Under the pieces are notes generated by a model. That model saw only the letters and a list, made by a program, of their open reading frames with translations. It had not been told where the DNA came from and did not search any database. A program made the translations under genes and the position numbers. From Membranihabitans marinus (GTDB taxonomy: Bacteria; Bacteroidota; Bacteroidia; Chitinophagales; Saprospiraceae), in the NCBI RefSeq assembly GCF_021729155.1, contig NZ_JAJQYA010000037.1, positions 1-51,490 on the forward strand: DNA of 51,490 nt, read 5' to 3'. Of the stretch, positions 1 through 9,719 are shown in pieces; position 1 is the first letter of the stretch; each line of letters starts with the position of its first letter.

Positions 1-366
1 ATAGTTGGTTATGAGTTGGATGACAATATGAATATTGATGGTGTGTCATTGGTGAGTCAGTTTAATGGTGAATCAGGGCAGGAAATGGAGGGTGAACGAG
101 ATATGTTTTGGTATTACCCTCATTATGCACCACAAGGAAATTCACCAGGAGGATCGATTATTTCAGGTGATTATAAGTATATCGAGTTTTTTGATCCGAT
201 TAAAAATGAGTTGTATAATATTAAGTTAGATCCAAGTGAACAACGGGATTTGTCTAATGATATGCCCGAAAAAATTATTGAATTGAGTGGTAAATTCAAC
301 AAATGGATTCATGATGTATGTCCGATTCTACATACTGTCAATCCTAATTATACCAAATCGAACTAA
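1..366 (+). CDS. Sulfatase (S1 family), C-terminal part only
   Basis: The frame is open from base 1, so the gene begins left of the window and only about 121 codons are present. The visible part is the C-terminal subdomain of a type I sulfatase (alkaline phosphatase superfamily): FWYYPHY, then GGSIISGDYKYIEFF, then ELYNIKLDP, the usual sequence where sulfatases list 'Y-L-YDL..DP.E'. The catalytic CxPxR motif lies outside the window. It matches the last 75 or so residues of the broken sulfatase at 41205-42563 closely, at DNA level too, so the two are paralogues. A sialidase-like gene follows 37 bp downstream on the same strand, probably in the same transcript. The role, removal of sulfate esters from a glycan in the periplasm, is inferred from the family. 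Confidence 0.85.
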   Translation: MVGYELDDNMNIDGVSLVSQFNGESGQEMEGERDMFWYYPHYAPQGNSPGGSIISGDYKYIEFFDPIKNELYNIKLDPSEQRDLSNDMPEKIIELSGKFNKWIHDVCPILHTVNPNYTKSN

Positions 367-403
367 ATTAATTTATTATCAATTTTTATAAATTGAACTT
401 TAT

Positions 404-1612
404 ATGAATAACCCAATAAAATACTCTATGGATCTTAAGCTAATAAATATTAAAAGAGGAGCGAGTATAATTTTTCTTTTAGTTTTTGCTTCGTGTAGCG
501 CTAGATTAAAGGATGATAACAAAATTGCTGAAAGAAAAATAGAGCATGGTATTGTTTACTATGAGGAAGGTAGATTTGCGGGTTGGCCTGCAAATAATGG
601 AATGTGGAATTGGGGGAATGAAATTTTAGTAGGGTTTGTGGTTTCAAATCATAAAGAAACGGATAAAACACATACATATGATAATAAAGCCGCAAGAAAT
701 ATGTATGCTAGAAGTAAGGATGGAGGTAATAGTTGGACATTAGAGAATCCTTTTGAGAATGGGCAAAAAGGAATCGCTTATGATAATTTTTTATCTAAAG
801 AGGAAGCTGTAGATCCAACTATCTTAAGTTCTAATATGCCTGACTTTACAGATCCTAATTTTATAATTACATTTTATAGGCACAACAATAGTGATGGCCC
901 TACACAATTTTACTTTTCAAAAAATAAAGGAAAGTGGTGGAATGGTCCCTATTGGTTTCCCAATTTAGGAACAAATGGGGTAGCTAGTCGAACAGATTAT
1001 ATTGTAAATGGAGAAAATGATCTTTTTGCTTTTCTTACAGTAGCTAAATCAAATAATAGAGAAGGTAGAGTAGTATTATCTCAAACAAAAGATGGAGGAT
1101 TAAATTGGGATCTGGTTTCTTGGATAGGATCAGAACCGGATAAATTTGAAATAATGTCGTCAAGTGTACGATTATCCGCAAAAGAATTATTAACCGTTAT
1201 AAGAAAAAGAAATATAAATAATAAAAGTTGTTTATCAAGTTACCTTTCAAAAGATAATGGTCAAACTTGGGAAAAACTTAAAAATCCTGTTGAGGATACT
1301 GGAAATGGAGGGTCCCCACCTGCATTGGTGAAAATGAAAGATGGTCGGTTGGCATTAGCGTATATTTACAGAAGTAATGAAGGATCTCGAGTGAACGTCA
1401 AATTTAGTGGTGACAATGGAAGATCTTGGAGTAAAGAAATAGTCTTGCGACAGGGTGATGGGGCTACACGAGATGTAGGATATCCCAGAATGATTCAAAG
1501 ACCTGATGGAAAATTATTATTGACGTATTATTGGAATAATGCACTGAAGAAACCAGATGCTCCATATCGATACATAGCAAGTACTCTTTTTGATCCCATG
1601 ATTGAAGATTAA
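404..1612 (+). CDS. Sialidase-like (BNR/Asp-box) exo-glycosidase, lipoprotein
   Basis: The 402-residue protein has a hydrophobic N-terminus ending in FASC (Cys31), a likely lipoprotein attachment site. Four Asp-boxes (S/T-x-D-x-G-x-x-W type) are visible at residues 104-111, 228-235, 282-289 and 335-342, which is the mark of six-bladed sialidase-type beta-propellers. A GRFAGWPANNG stretch near residue 57 sits where the first strand of these propellers begins. True sialidases need an Arg triad that I cannot assign confidently, so the substrate could be another sugar. ATG at 404 is used; a second ATG nine codons in (428) would also leave a signal sequence. It follows a sulfatase in the same direction and is probably part of a glycan-degradation operon that starts left of the window. 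Confidence 0.8.
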   Translation: MNNPIKYSMDLKLINIKRGASIIFLLVFASCSARLKDDNKIAERKIEHGIVYYEEGRFAGWPANNGMWNWGNEILVGFVVSNHKETDKTHTYDNKAARNMYARSKDGGNSWTLENPFENGQKGIAYDNFLSKEEAVDPTILSSNMPDFTDPNFIITFYRHNNSDGPTQFYFSKNKGKWWNGPYWFPNLGTNGVASRTDYIVNGENDLFAFLTVAKSNNREGRVVLSQTKDGGLNWDLVSWIGSEPDKFEIMSSSVRLSAKELLTVIRKRNINNKSCLSSYLSKDNGQTWEKLKNPVEDTGNGGSPPALVKMKDGRLALAYIYRSNEGSRVNVKFSGDNGRSWSKEIVLRQGDGATRDVGYPRMIQRPDGKLLLTYYWNNALKKPDAPYRYIASTLFDPMIED

Positions 1613-2298
1613 ATGGTTTAGAATCTAAAGTTTTATTTTGAGTCGATTTTAAGCTTTGTATAGATTTATTTCCTAAATGGTAATTAATAGAAATCCAATT
1701 TGAGAATAAACTTTTTTTTAACGAAAAACTAGAATTTTGAGATCAGCTATTAACAGGAGTGGGACTTTTTTAGTCGTTGAGCTTATGATTTTAGATTAAA
1801 AGCATACTTTCTTTGATTATATGTGGATATATATGATGGTTGTTTTTTGTGAAAGGTAATTAAAAACTTGACAGTTGAATATTTATTAATTTTAAGTCTT
1901 GTCCTATCTCTGTTTTCTGATACTAAAATTTTTGTATATCAAGACGTGAATTTAATAGTTTAGATAAACGACAGATTATATTATTGGCTTTTCCGAGTTT
2001 CTCAGATCTTAATATTCAATTGCGTTTTAGACATGGAAGGATTAAAATGTGTATTGCTCAACATCATCTTTTTCTTTTCAATGTTCTCATGAGAAGATTT
2101 CTTTTCTTAGGGTAGATTGAACCAGTTGGTAGAACTAAAAGTGTTGACCATTGATATTTTGTTTAAAAGTTAAATTGTTAATTTTTTATCTTTCAAATAT
2201 AGTCCTAGGGTAAATAGCATTTTATTTTCTTTAAATAATTGTTATTTTTATCGAAATTACGGCATAGTTTTAATTAACAAGTCGATTAACCTTGGATA
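1613..2298 (+). other. Non-coding gap between the sialidase-like gene and sigma factor 1
   Basis: These 686 bases are AT-rich with no convincing open frame, RNA gene or long repeat. The last 60 bases probably hold the promoter of the sigma-factor gene (see 2265-2272). No clear terminator for the upstream gene was found. Confidence 0.5.
2265..2272 (+). promoter_or_regulatory. Possible -7 box for sigma factor 1
   Basis: TAGTTTTA matches the Bacteroidota -7 consensus TAnnTTTG except for the last base. It ends 27 bases before the ATG, the same distance as the better matches upstream of the other two sigma genes in this window. No good -33 TTTG is at the expected distance, so the call is weak. 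Confidence 0.25.
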
Positions 2299-2883
2299 AT
2301 GAAGAGAAAAATAAAGTATCAAGACCTGTCCGATCAGGACTTGCTTGCCAAGATGCAAGCTGATGATGCTTTGGCTTTTAACTGTATCTATGAACGCTAT
2401 TGGGATGCCATGTACGGGAAAGCTTTTCAACGATTACAGGACAATGCTTCCAGTAAGGATGCAGTGCAAAATGTATTTATCGACCTCTGGTCAAGGCGTA
2501 AAAAATCAAATATCACTAATCTTCGATCCTATTTATATGGAGCCATTCGGTTTCAAGTCTTTAAACAAATCGATACTTCTCGAAAATTCGATACCTTCTT
2601 CGAGGTTTTCGAAGATATGATGGTCTCACCCATTCAGACCGATGGAGAAATCATTCGAGACGATTTGGCCCACCTCCTAGTCCTTTGGGTAGAAACCCTT
2701 CCCCAAAAACGCAGAGAAATTTTTGTGATGCATTATCAACGCCAACTTTCGGTTGCAGAAATCGCTGATGAGTTGAAAATCACCCAAAAAACAGTGTACA
2801 ATCAATTGAATACCAGTATTAAAGAGCTGCAATGGAATTTGGCAAAATTCATTGGAATAATACTCTTTATTGTGTTTTTTTGA
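2299..2883 (+). CDS. ECF RNA polymerase sigma factor (SusC-associated, set 1)
   Basis: This 194-residue protein has the two-domain ECF sigma-70 layout: region 2 at about residues 27-95 (FNCIYERYWDAMYGKAFQ, then the DAVQNVFIDLWSRR core-binding helix) and region 4 at about 135-180 (LPQKRREIFVMHY, then a helix-turn-helix with LSVAEIADELKITQKTVYNQL). It belongs to the Bacteroidota family found beside FecR/SusC sets. The last 10 residues (IGIILFIVFF) are strongly hydrophobic. It starts an apparently co-directional operon with FecR (110 bp later), SusC and SusD. It likely activates the susCD operon when released by the FecR protein. Confidence 0.92.
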   Translation: MKRKIKYQDLSDQDLLAKMQADDALAFNCIYERYWDAMYGKAFQRLQDNASSKDAVQNVFIDLWSRRKKSNITNLRSYLYGAIRFQVFKQIDTSRKFDTFFEVFEDMMVSPIQTDGEIIRDDLAHLLVLWVETLPQKRREIFVMHYQRQLSVAEIADELKITQKTVYNQLNTSIKELQWNLAKFIGIILFIVFF

Positions 2884-2993
2884 CGACAAAAACCCGCGCT
2901 TCTAAACTTTACAGTAAATTAATTTTAAAAAATATGACTTTCTCTTGGGAATAATTAGGGAGATGTCGTACTCCTTATTGACAAAGATAAAGT

Positions 2994-3989
2994 ATGACTA
3001 ATATATCCAATAGAGAAGAATTTCAGAAGTTAATCAATAAGTACGTCCAAGGGATAGCTACTGCAGAGGAAATTAATTTTCTAGAGGAATATTATACTCA
3101 ATTCGATGACAAGAGCAAGGGCTTGTCTCATCTTTCTGATCTTCAAAAAAAGGAATTAAAAGATGAAATGAGGGGTGTGATTCATCGCTCAATTACAAAG
3201 GATAATACCATACAGAGAAAACTAAATATTTTTAAAATTGCAGCAGCTGTAACAGTGCTCATTCTTTCTACACTGTTTCTTCTGCGAGGACCTTCTTCAG
3301 AAGATATAGTGGGAATAGAGGAGACTACAGTAAGTAATGATTTAGTATACGTTGAGACGACTTCAGCAGAAAAACATATCTATCTATCTGACGGTAGTTA
3401 TGTGCTCTTAAGCCCAGGGAGTAGTTTGACCTATATAGAGAATTTTGATTCCAATATTCGTGAAATAGAATTGGTTGGTGAAGCATTCTTTGATATTTAC
3501 AGAGATACCTTACGACCTTTTATTGTCCATAGCAATGGTGTGGAGACCGAAGTCTTGGGGACGGCCTTTAGCATTTCATCCTACAGTAAAACAGATTCAT
3601 TTCGCCTTGTAGTATCCCATGGGAAAGTACAGGTATCGGCTGATGAAGTGAGTTTGGGCATATTAGAGAAACAAGATGAAATGATATTGAATAGAGCCAA
3701 TGGTGAGGTTTTGCGTAGAAAGATTGAAGATGAAAAAATAGCCCATATAGAACCAGAAGAATTTGTAATGGATGATATGGAAATTGCTAAGGCCATCGAT
3801 ATAATTGCCAAGCGCTGGGATTGTTGGGTAGAGTTGGAGAGTCAAGCACTCGGACAATGTCGGTTTACTACCTCATTTATGCGAGGGGATAGTTTGGAAG
3901 AGATTATGGCGGTAATATCAGGAGTAGTGGGTGCGGAGTATAGGATAGAAGGGAATGTAGTATATCTAAAAGGTAATGGATGTAATTAA
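2994..3989 (+). CDS. FecR-family anti-sigma factor (set 1)
   Basis: The 331-residue protein has a helical cytoplasmic N-terminal part (residues 1-75), one membrane segment at about 79-97, a FecR beta-rich domain at about 115-215 (the ELVGEAFFDIYRD block and VLGTAFSIS are typical) and a C-terminal STN-interacting domain (DUF4974-like) at about 258-330. By family knowledge it sits in the inner membrane, holds the ECF sigma factor and receives the signal from the STN domain of its SusC partner. It lies between its sigma gene and susC, the standard order. Confidence 0.92.
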   Translation: MTNISNREEFQKLINKYVQGIATAEEINFLEEYYTQFDDKSKGLSHLSDLQKKELKDEMRGVIHRSITKDNTIQRKLNIFKIAAAVTVLILSTLFLLRGPSSEDIVGIEETTVSNDLVYVETTSAEKHIYLSDGSYVLLSPGSSLTYIENFDSNIREIELVGEAFFDIYRDTLRPFIVHSNGVETEVLGTAFSISSYSKTDSFRLVVSHGKVQVSADEVSLGILEKQDEMILNRANGEVLRRKIEDEKIAHIEPEEFVMDDMEIAKAIDIIAKRWDCWVELESQALGQCRFTTSFMRGDSLEEIMAVISGVVGAEYRIEGNVVYLKGNGCN

Positions 3990-3995
3990 AAAAAA

Positions 3996-4052
3996 GGCAT
4001 CAAGGGTGGAGCCAAGATGCCTGGATAATTTAAATAGTATAGGATAATTTAA
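3996..4052 (+). promoter_or_regulatory. Intercistronic hairpin plus repeated GGATAATTTAA motif before susC 1
   Basis: Just after the FecR stop, GGCATC (3996-4001) pairs with GATGCC (4016-4021). Two copies of GGATAATTTAA follow at 4023-4033 and 4042-4052, 19 bp apart, ending 20 bases before the susC ATG. The same 11-mer, also preceded by a small hairpin, occurs before susC 2 at 22666-22676. It could separate expression of the regulators from that of susC by RNA processing, attenuation or an internal promoter. The role is inferred. Confidence 0.4.
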
Positions 4053-4072
4053 CCATTTAAACACTCAAAATT

Positions 4073-7000
4073 ATGAAAAATTTATTTCCGACAGGGAATA
4101 ATAGGTGGACTATTTTTGCGCCACCTATAAACCAAATTGGCTTTTGGATGAAAGTGAGTATGACTGCGATCTTATTATTTGCGTTTTGCCTTCAATTTTT
4201 GACGGCACATACCGGATATAGTCAAGGTTTAAAAGACGAAATAATTAATCTGGAAGTCAAAGACCAAGCCTTGGTCGAAGTATTTCAACAGATCGAAAAG
4301 CAGACGGATTTTAGATTTGCCTACAATGTGGCTTCTTTGAACAAGTATCAGGTCAGTCTAGAATCTGGTAAGCGCTCTTTGGAAGAGACCTTAAATCTAT
4401 TGCTCAAGGACAAGCCGTTGAAATACAAGGTGGTCAAGGACAAATTTATTGTCTTGAGCTCTATTCCTACTGTTGAAAGATTACCATCGGTCAATTTGCT
4501 TAATAGGAATAATAGTATTAGCCTTCTTGCTAAGAAATTAGCTATCAATATTTCCGGTATCGTTACCAATGATGCAGGAGAACCTTTGATTGGGGTAAAT
4601 GTATTGGTTCAAGGAACGGATAAAGGGACGGCGACAGATTTTGATGGTCGATTCGTTTTAAATGATCTCGACGAACAGGCCGTGTTATTGGTTTCTTATA
4701 TCGGATATCAAACTCAGGAAATTCCATTAAATGGAAGACGGAACCTGACCATTACCTTGACAGAGGATTCACAAACTTTGGACGAACTCGTTGTCGTTGG
4801 TTATGGAACACAAAAGAAAGTGAATTTGACGGGGGCAGTAGAAGTTATTTCTGATGATCAAATCGTCGATCGTCCCGCTACTACGGTTTCGCAAATCTTA
4901 CAAGGACAGTCTCCGGGATTGAGCTTGGAAACCGGAAGTGATGGATATGAACCAGGTGCTAAATTAAACGTGAGTGTTCGGGGAATCGGTTCTTTAAATG
5001 GAGGAAGCCCTTATGTGTTAATCGATGGATTTCCCGGAGATATGGATTTATTGAATCCTGAAGATGTTGAGTCCATTTCGGTATTAAAAGATGCAGCAGC
5101 TTCTGCCATCTATGGTGCACGAGCACCTTACGGGGTGATTTTAATCACTACAAAAAGTGGTAAAAGAGATCAACCAATTTCATTCACTTATTCCAATAAT
5201 ATTGCCATCAGTGAATCTAATAGTACTTTCGATCAATTAGACTCTTATACTTTCGCTAGGTATATGAATGAGGCTGGAGACAATTGGGGTGGACGTTCGT
5301 ATACCAATGATGTTGTCGATCGTATTATTGCCTATCAAAATAAAGATTGGGATTATTTAAGTCAATTCGTTCCCGATGGAGCTACTCATTTTGAAACGGT
5401 TGCCGGTCCTGATGGAAGATGGGCTAGAGGAAATTCAGCTCATGCGGATTACGATTGGATGGATGAAATTTATGGTTTTGGATTTAATCAAAGACATAAT
5501 ATTTCGGTAAAAGGAGGGTCGGATAAAGCTACCTATTATTTATCTGGAGGATTTCAAGACCAAAATGGGGTGTTAAATTATGGTACCGATACCTATAAGC
5601 GTTTTAATATTATGGGGAAAATTAATGCCAAGGTCACCGATTGGATGGATTTTCGGTATGAAACAAGGTTCGTAAAAAGTCCACGAGAGAAATTTAATGG
5701 AGGTCTTTATTATCCCAATAACAGTACCTACACTTCAACCTTCCGTCAGATTAGTCGACAACTACCTACTCAAGGGTATTACGATCCCTTTGGAAATTTG
5801 AATGGTACATTTACTGTGGACTTGGATCAGGGAGGTACCAATCTTTATGAAACAACAGAAAATTGGCAGACATTAGCCACTGAAATTAGACCTTTAAAAG
5901 GATGGAAAATAAATGCTGATTTTGCTTATCAAAATACTGGAGTAGAAGGAACGGTAACCAAATATACCATGTATCGATTTGACGTAGAAGGAAATAAGTA
6001 TCCTACTTTTAGTTCCTCTAATCAGATTGGTCGATCAAAAAGTACACAAAACTATTGGGTTTCCAATGTATATACTTCTTATGATTTAAGTATTCTAGAT
6101 AAACATAACTTTTTTGTAATGGCAGGGATGCAGTACGAATACAATAAGTATAGTTATCTGGATGCTAGTAAGCTAAACCTTATTGTGCAGGAAATTCCTT
6201 CTTTAGAGACAGCTACAGGAGATCCTATTGCCTATGAAAGTCTGTATGATTGGTCTACACAAGGGTATTTTTCTCGATTTATTTATAATTATGATGAAAA
6301 GTACTTGTTCGAAGCCAATGTTCGATATGATGGGACTTCTCGATTCAAAGATGGAAACAGATCTGGTTTCTTCCCTTCTTTCTCTATGGGATGGAATATA
6401 GATAAAGAGCCATTCTGGAAGAATATAGAAAATGTGGTTAATACATTTAAAATTAGGGGATCTTGGGGCCAATTGGGTAATCAACAAGTGGGATTATATA
6501 GCGATTTAGCTTTAATACCTTTAGAAACTGGAAAATTAGATTGGATCTTTGATCAGGGGAGTAACAGACCTATTGGATATACCTCTATACCTCGTTTGGT
6601 AAGCCCTAGTCTGACTTGGGAAACAGCCACCACAACCAATGTGGGGATTAATTCAACCTTCTTTGATTCTAAGCTTAACTTTGATTTCGACGTTTTTGAA
6701 AGAACAACGGAAAATATGATAGGTCCATCTGAACCGGTACCTGGTTTACTTGGAACCAATGTGCCTCAGTCTAATAATGCCAAGCTTCAGTCGCGAGGAT
6801 GGGAACTTTCACTGCGATATGCCCAGACGGTTCAAGGAAAAGATTTTGATTGGTTTGTGTCCTTTAATTTAAGTGATGTAAAAACCAAGGTAACAGAGTA
6901 TTTAAATCCTTCGGGATTGATTTCTAGTTGGTACCCTGGTAAGGAGGTCGGTGAGATTTGGGGATACCAAGCTAAAGATTTATTTCAAACAGCGGAAGAG

Positions 7001-7708
7001 GTTCAAGCCTATACCGAAGATGTAAATCTTTCCTTTATTTTTAATAGTTGGGTGCCTGGAGATGTAAAATATTTGGATTCTAACGGAGATGGCGCTGTTA
7101 ATAGTGGTGCTAATACCATCGATAACCCTGGGGATTTAAGTATTATTGGGAATAATACACCTAGGTTTTTGTATGGCTTAAGTGGGGGTGTAAATTATAA
7201 AGGATTTGATTTGTCTCTTATGTTTAGAGGGGTAGGAAAAAGAGATTATTTCTTTAATGATGCGAGTACAAACATCCGATTTTGGGGTCTACAGCGTCTG
7301 CCTTTTACTGCTCTTTCCCCTCAACATCTTGATTACTTTAGAGATCAACCAGGAGATAAATATGCAGGATTGTACGAAGGTGATGCCAATATTAATTTGG
7401 ACGCTTATTGGCCTAGACCCTATGCAGAAGTCAATCAGAATGGCAAGAATAGAAAGCCTTCCACTAAATACTTAGTCAATGCAGCTTATTTGAGATTACA
7501 AAATGTACAATTAGGGTATGAAATTGATAAAAATCTTTTAGAAAAGGTTAAAATCAAAAAGCTCAGAATTTACGTTGCCGGTGAAAACTTATTTACTAAA
7601 TCATCCATGTTGGATGGAATTGATCCATCTGCTATTGGAGTCTATGGAGCTGGCCTTACATATGGTTCAGACAAAGTTTATTCTGTCGGTGTTAATCTAT
7701 CTTGGTAA
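4073..7708 (+). CDS. SusC/RagA-type TonB-dependent transducer (set 1)
   Basis: A 1211-residue outer-membrane importer. In order: signal segment (about 25-50), STN domain (about 58-130, with EVKDQALVEVFQQIEKQTDFRF at its start), CarboxypepD_reg-like domain (about 157-222, with PLIGVNVLVQGTDKGTATDF), TonB-box/plug start LDELVVVGYGTQKK (about 236-249), plug (to about 355) and beta-barrel to the C-terminus, which ends in VGVNLSW with a terminal aromatic. The STN domain marks it as a transducer that signals to the FecR upstream. The ATG at 4073 gives an unusually long N-terminal region ahead of the hydrophobic segment; Met27 (MKVSMTAILL) is a plausible alternative start. SusD follows after 20 bp. 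Confidence 0.95.
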   Translation: MKNLFPTGNNRWTIFAPPINQIGFWMKVSMTAILLFAFCLQFLTAHTGYSQGLKDEIINLEVKDQALVEVFQQIEKQTDFRFAYNVASLNKYQVSLESGKRSLEETLNLLLKDKPLKYKVVKDKFIVLSSIPTVERLPSVNLLNRNNSISLLAKKLAINISGIVTNDAGEPLIGVNVLVQGTDKGTATDFDGRFVLNDLDEQAVLLVSYIGYQTQEIPLNGRRNLTITLTEDSQTLDELVVVGYGTQKKVNLTGAVEVISDDQIVDRPATTVSQILQGQSPGLSLETGSDGYEPGAKLNVSVRGIGSLNGGSPYVLIDGFPGDMDLLNPEDVESISVLKDAAASAIYGARAPYGVILITTKSGKRDQPISFTYSNNIAISESNSTFDQLDSYTFARYMNEAGDNWGGRSYTNDVVDRIIAYQNKDWDYLSQFVPDGATHFETVAGPDGRWARGNSAHADYDWMDEIYGFGFNQRHNISVKGGSDKATYYLSGGFQDQNGVLNYGTDTYKRFNIMGKINAKVTDWMDFRYETRFVKSPREKFNGGLYYPNNSTYTSTFRQISRQLPTQGYYDPFGNLNGTFTVDLDQGGTNLYETTENWQTLATEIRPLKGWKINADFAYQNTGVEGTVTKYTMYRFDVEGNKYPTFSSSNQIGRSKSTQNYWVSNVYTSYDLSILDKHNFFVMAGMQYEYNKYSYLDASKLNLIVQEIPSLETATGDPIAYESLYDWSTQGYFSRFIYNYDEKYLFEANVRYDGTSRFKDGNRSGFFPSFSMGWNIDKEPFWKNIENVVNTFKIRGSWGQLGNQQVGLYSDLALIPLETGKLDWIFDQGSNRPIGYTSIPRLVSPSLTWETATTTNVGINSTFFDSKLNFDFDVFERTTENMIGPSEPVPGLLGTNVPQSNNAKLQSRGWELSLRYAQTVQGKDFDWFVSFNLSDVKTKVTEYLNPSGLISSWYPGKEVGEIWGYQAKDLFQTAEEVQAYTEDVNLSFIFNSWVPGDVKYLDSNGDGAVNSGANTIDNPGDLSIIGNNTPRFLYGLSGGVNYKGFDLSLMFRGVGKRDYFFNDASTNIRFWGLQRLPFTALSPQHLDYFRDQPGDKYAGLYEGDANINLDAYWPRPYAEVNQNGKNRKPSTKYLVNAAYLRLQNVQLGYEIDKNLLEKVKIKKLRIYVAGENLFTKSSMLDGIDPSAIGVYGAGLTYGSDKVYSVGVNLSW

Positions 7709-7728
7709 ATCTTTAATCTAATACAACT

Positions 7729-9432
7729 ATGTTATATCGAAATAATATTTTATATCTACTTATATTTTTTATAATTACATCCTGTAGCGATGATTTTTTA
7801 GATCGTCCTCCCTTGGATAAAATTGGGACTGATTCCTATTGGAGAACCAGTAATGATTTAGAGAATTATGTTATCCAATTTTATGGTATTTTGCCTACTC
7901 ACTTAGGTTATGATAATGCCATTGGCTATGAGATTAGGAATTCGGATAATCTTATTTACATCGCTCCCAATAATGAAATGAATGGAACGCGGGGGGCATC
8001 GAGTGGAAGATGGACCAACGACTGGTCAGAAATAAGAGGGGTGAATATCTTTTTTGACAATTACCAGAAATGTGAAGACGATTTTGAGAATTACAAACAA
8101 TACCTGGGCGAGGCTCATTTCTTCCGTGCTTGGTTTTATTTTGAATTGGTAAAGAAATACGGGGATCTCCCTTGGGTGAATACTGAGCTTTTTCCCGAAT
8201 CAGTGGAGGAACTGTTGCAGAGTCGTCAACCGAGAACTGTCGTAGTGGATTCAATTCTTGCCGATCTTGAAAAAGCAAAGGAATATCTTCCATTATTATC
8301 AGAAGGTTCAAATTTAAGATTGAATAAAGAAACGGCACTTGCTTTTATATCAAGAATTGCCTTGTATGAAGGAAGTTGGCAAAAATACCATGCTGGTACT
8401 GATTTTGCGACTTCGGGTGCAGATCCCAACAAGTATTTTCAGGCAAGTGTCACCGCAGCAGAAGAATTGATGAATGGAAACTATTCTGTCGGACTGTTTT
8501 CAGATTACTATGAATCATTTGGTCAAGATGATATGTCTGATAATGAAGAAATCTTTTTTCATCGGGCTTATAATTTGTCAGATGGTTTTGGAAATGATGT
8601 TCAATATGCTACGATTACCAATCCTGTAGGGAATGGGATTACTTGGTCTATGGTTTCTTCTTACTTAAATAAAAGTGGTCAACCTTTTGATTATTTGGAA
8701 GCTTCCAAAACATTAAAGGGGAATGCATTCCTGTCTCATCTTGAAGATCAAGTTGATCCGAGATTTTTTGCAACTATCTGGACTCCTGGCGCCTTGATGA
8801 TTGATGAAGACCAACGTTTTTTTGATAAACCTTTTCTCGATCAAGTATCTTTAAATCATAACCCTACTGGTTTCCAACTTAAAAAGTTTTCTAATCCAAG
8901 TTCCATAGGAGCTGGAAAAGGAGGAGCGTTTAGTGGGGAAACTGGGTATATATTCTTTAGACATGGTGAAGTTTTGTTGAATTATGCGGAGAGTTTATAT
9001 GAATTGAAGGGTGAAGTAGCTTATGAAGCACTCAATCAATTAAGACTGAGAGCAGGGATGCCTGAGTTTAAAATTATTCCTCAAGATCAAGATCCCAACT
9101 TGGAAGAGTATGGCTATTCTATTTCTGATGCTCTGTATGAAATAAGAAGAGAGCGAAAGATTGAATTGGCTTATGAAGGTTTTAGAGCAAATGATTATAA
9201 GCGATGGGCTGCTCATGCTTTATTTAAAAATAAAAGACCCAAAGGTTATCCCTTTGATCAATCAGAATTTCCAAATCTCAATGTTTTATTAGATGAGAAT
9301 GGTTTGATTGATTATTTTCAAGAGGCTATGCCCAATGGTTATCAGTTTAGAGAAAATCAGGATTATTTAAATTCTATTCCACTTGAGGAATTGACCTTAA
9401 ATCCTAGTTTTACACAAAATCCAGGTTGGTAA
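7729..9432 (+). CDS. RagB/SusD-family nutrient-binding lipoprotein (set 1)
   Basis: The 567-residue protein has a lipoprotein signal ending ITSC (Cys19), then DDFLDRPP, the usual SusD N-terminus. GEAHFFRAWFYFELVKKYGDLPWV at about residue 126 is the family's TPR-like core, and a RERKIELAYEGFRANDYKRW block near the C-terminus is also typical. By family it forms the lid over the SusC barrel and captures the oligosaccharide at the cell surface. It lies 20 bp after susC 1 and ends the set 1 operon. Confidence 0.95.
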   Translation: MLYRNNILYLLIFFIITSCSDDFLDRPPLDKIGTDSYWRTSNDLENYVIQFYGILPTHLGYDNAIGYEIRNSDNLIYIAPNNEMNGTRGASSGRWTNDWSEIRGVNIFFDNYQKCEDDFENYKQYLGEAHFFRAWFYFELVKKYGDLPWVNTELFPESVEELLQSRQPRTVVVDSILADLEKAKEYLPLLSEGSNLRLNKETALAFISRIALYEGSWQKYHAGTDFATSGADPNKYFQASVTAAEELMNGNYSVGLFSDYYESFGQDDMSDNEEIFFHRAYNLSDGFGNDVQYATITNPVGNGITWSMVSSYLNKSGQPFDYLEASKTLKGNAFLSHLEDQVDPRFFATIWTPGALMIDEDQRFFDKPFLDQVSLNHNPTGFQLKKFSNPSSIGAGKGGAFSGETGYIFFRHGEVLLNYAESLYELKGEVAYEALNQLRLRAGMPEFKIIPQDQDPNLEEYGYSISDALYEIRRERKIELAYEGFRANDYKRWAAHALFKNKRPKGYPFDQSEFPNLNVLLDENGLIDYFQEAMPNGYQFRENQDYLNSIPLEELTLNPSFTQNPGW

Positions 9433-9524
9433 AATTTTGAAACAAGCTTTTTTATAATAATACTTGCTTACTACAATACATATTAATAAATAGCCAATGG
9501 CAGTAACTAAAAATAAATTACCAT

Positions 9525-9581
9525 AGATTATAGACCATAGAATCAGCCCATGGACAAAGGCAATGATTCTATGGTCAATCT
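9525..9581 (+). repeat. Long imperfect hairpin downstream of susD 1
   Basis: GACCATAGAATCA (9533-9545) and TGATTCTATGGTC (9564-9576) are exact reverse complements. The stem extends by AGATT/AATCT (9525-9529 and 9577-9581) across a 3-nt bulge, with an 18-nt loop. No long T-run follows, so it looks more like a 3'-end RNA stabiliser or processing structure than a terminator. Confidence 0.55.
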
Positions 9582-9719
9582 AATATTTTCATTACCTATT
9601 GACCAGTAATTACATTCAAGGTTAGCTATTTATGGATAAAATTACTGATGCCATGCTATATTAAACAGGAAAATTTTATTTCAATTGTATTTTCAGGCAT
9701 TGAAAAGTTTTCATCTTAC

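Noticed and set aside
1617-1629. TTTAGA-A-TCTAAA as terminator of the sialidase-like gene
   Set aside because: The one-base loop cannot form a stable hairpin and the T-run is interrupted.
1613-2298. Possible decayed gene before sigma factor 1
   Set aside because: Reading all frames gave only short open stretches with no similarity that I could recognise to neighbouring genes.
7952-8338. 128-codon minus-strand open frame inside susD 1
   Set aside because: It lies wholly inside a clear SusD gene on the other strand and its translation looks like a random reverse reading.
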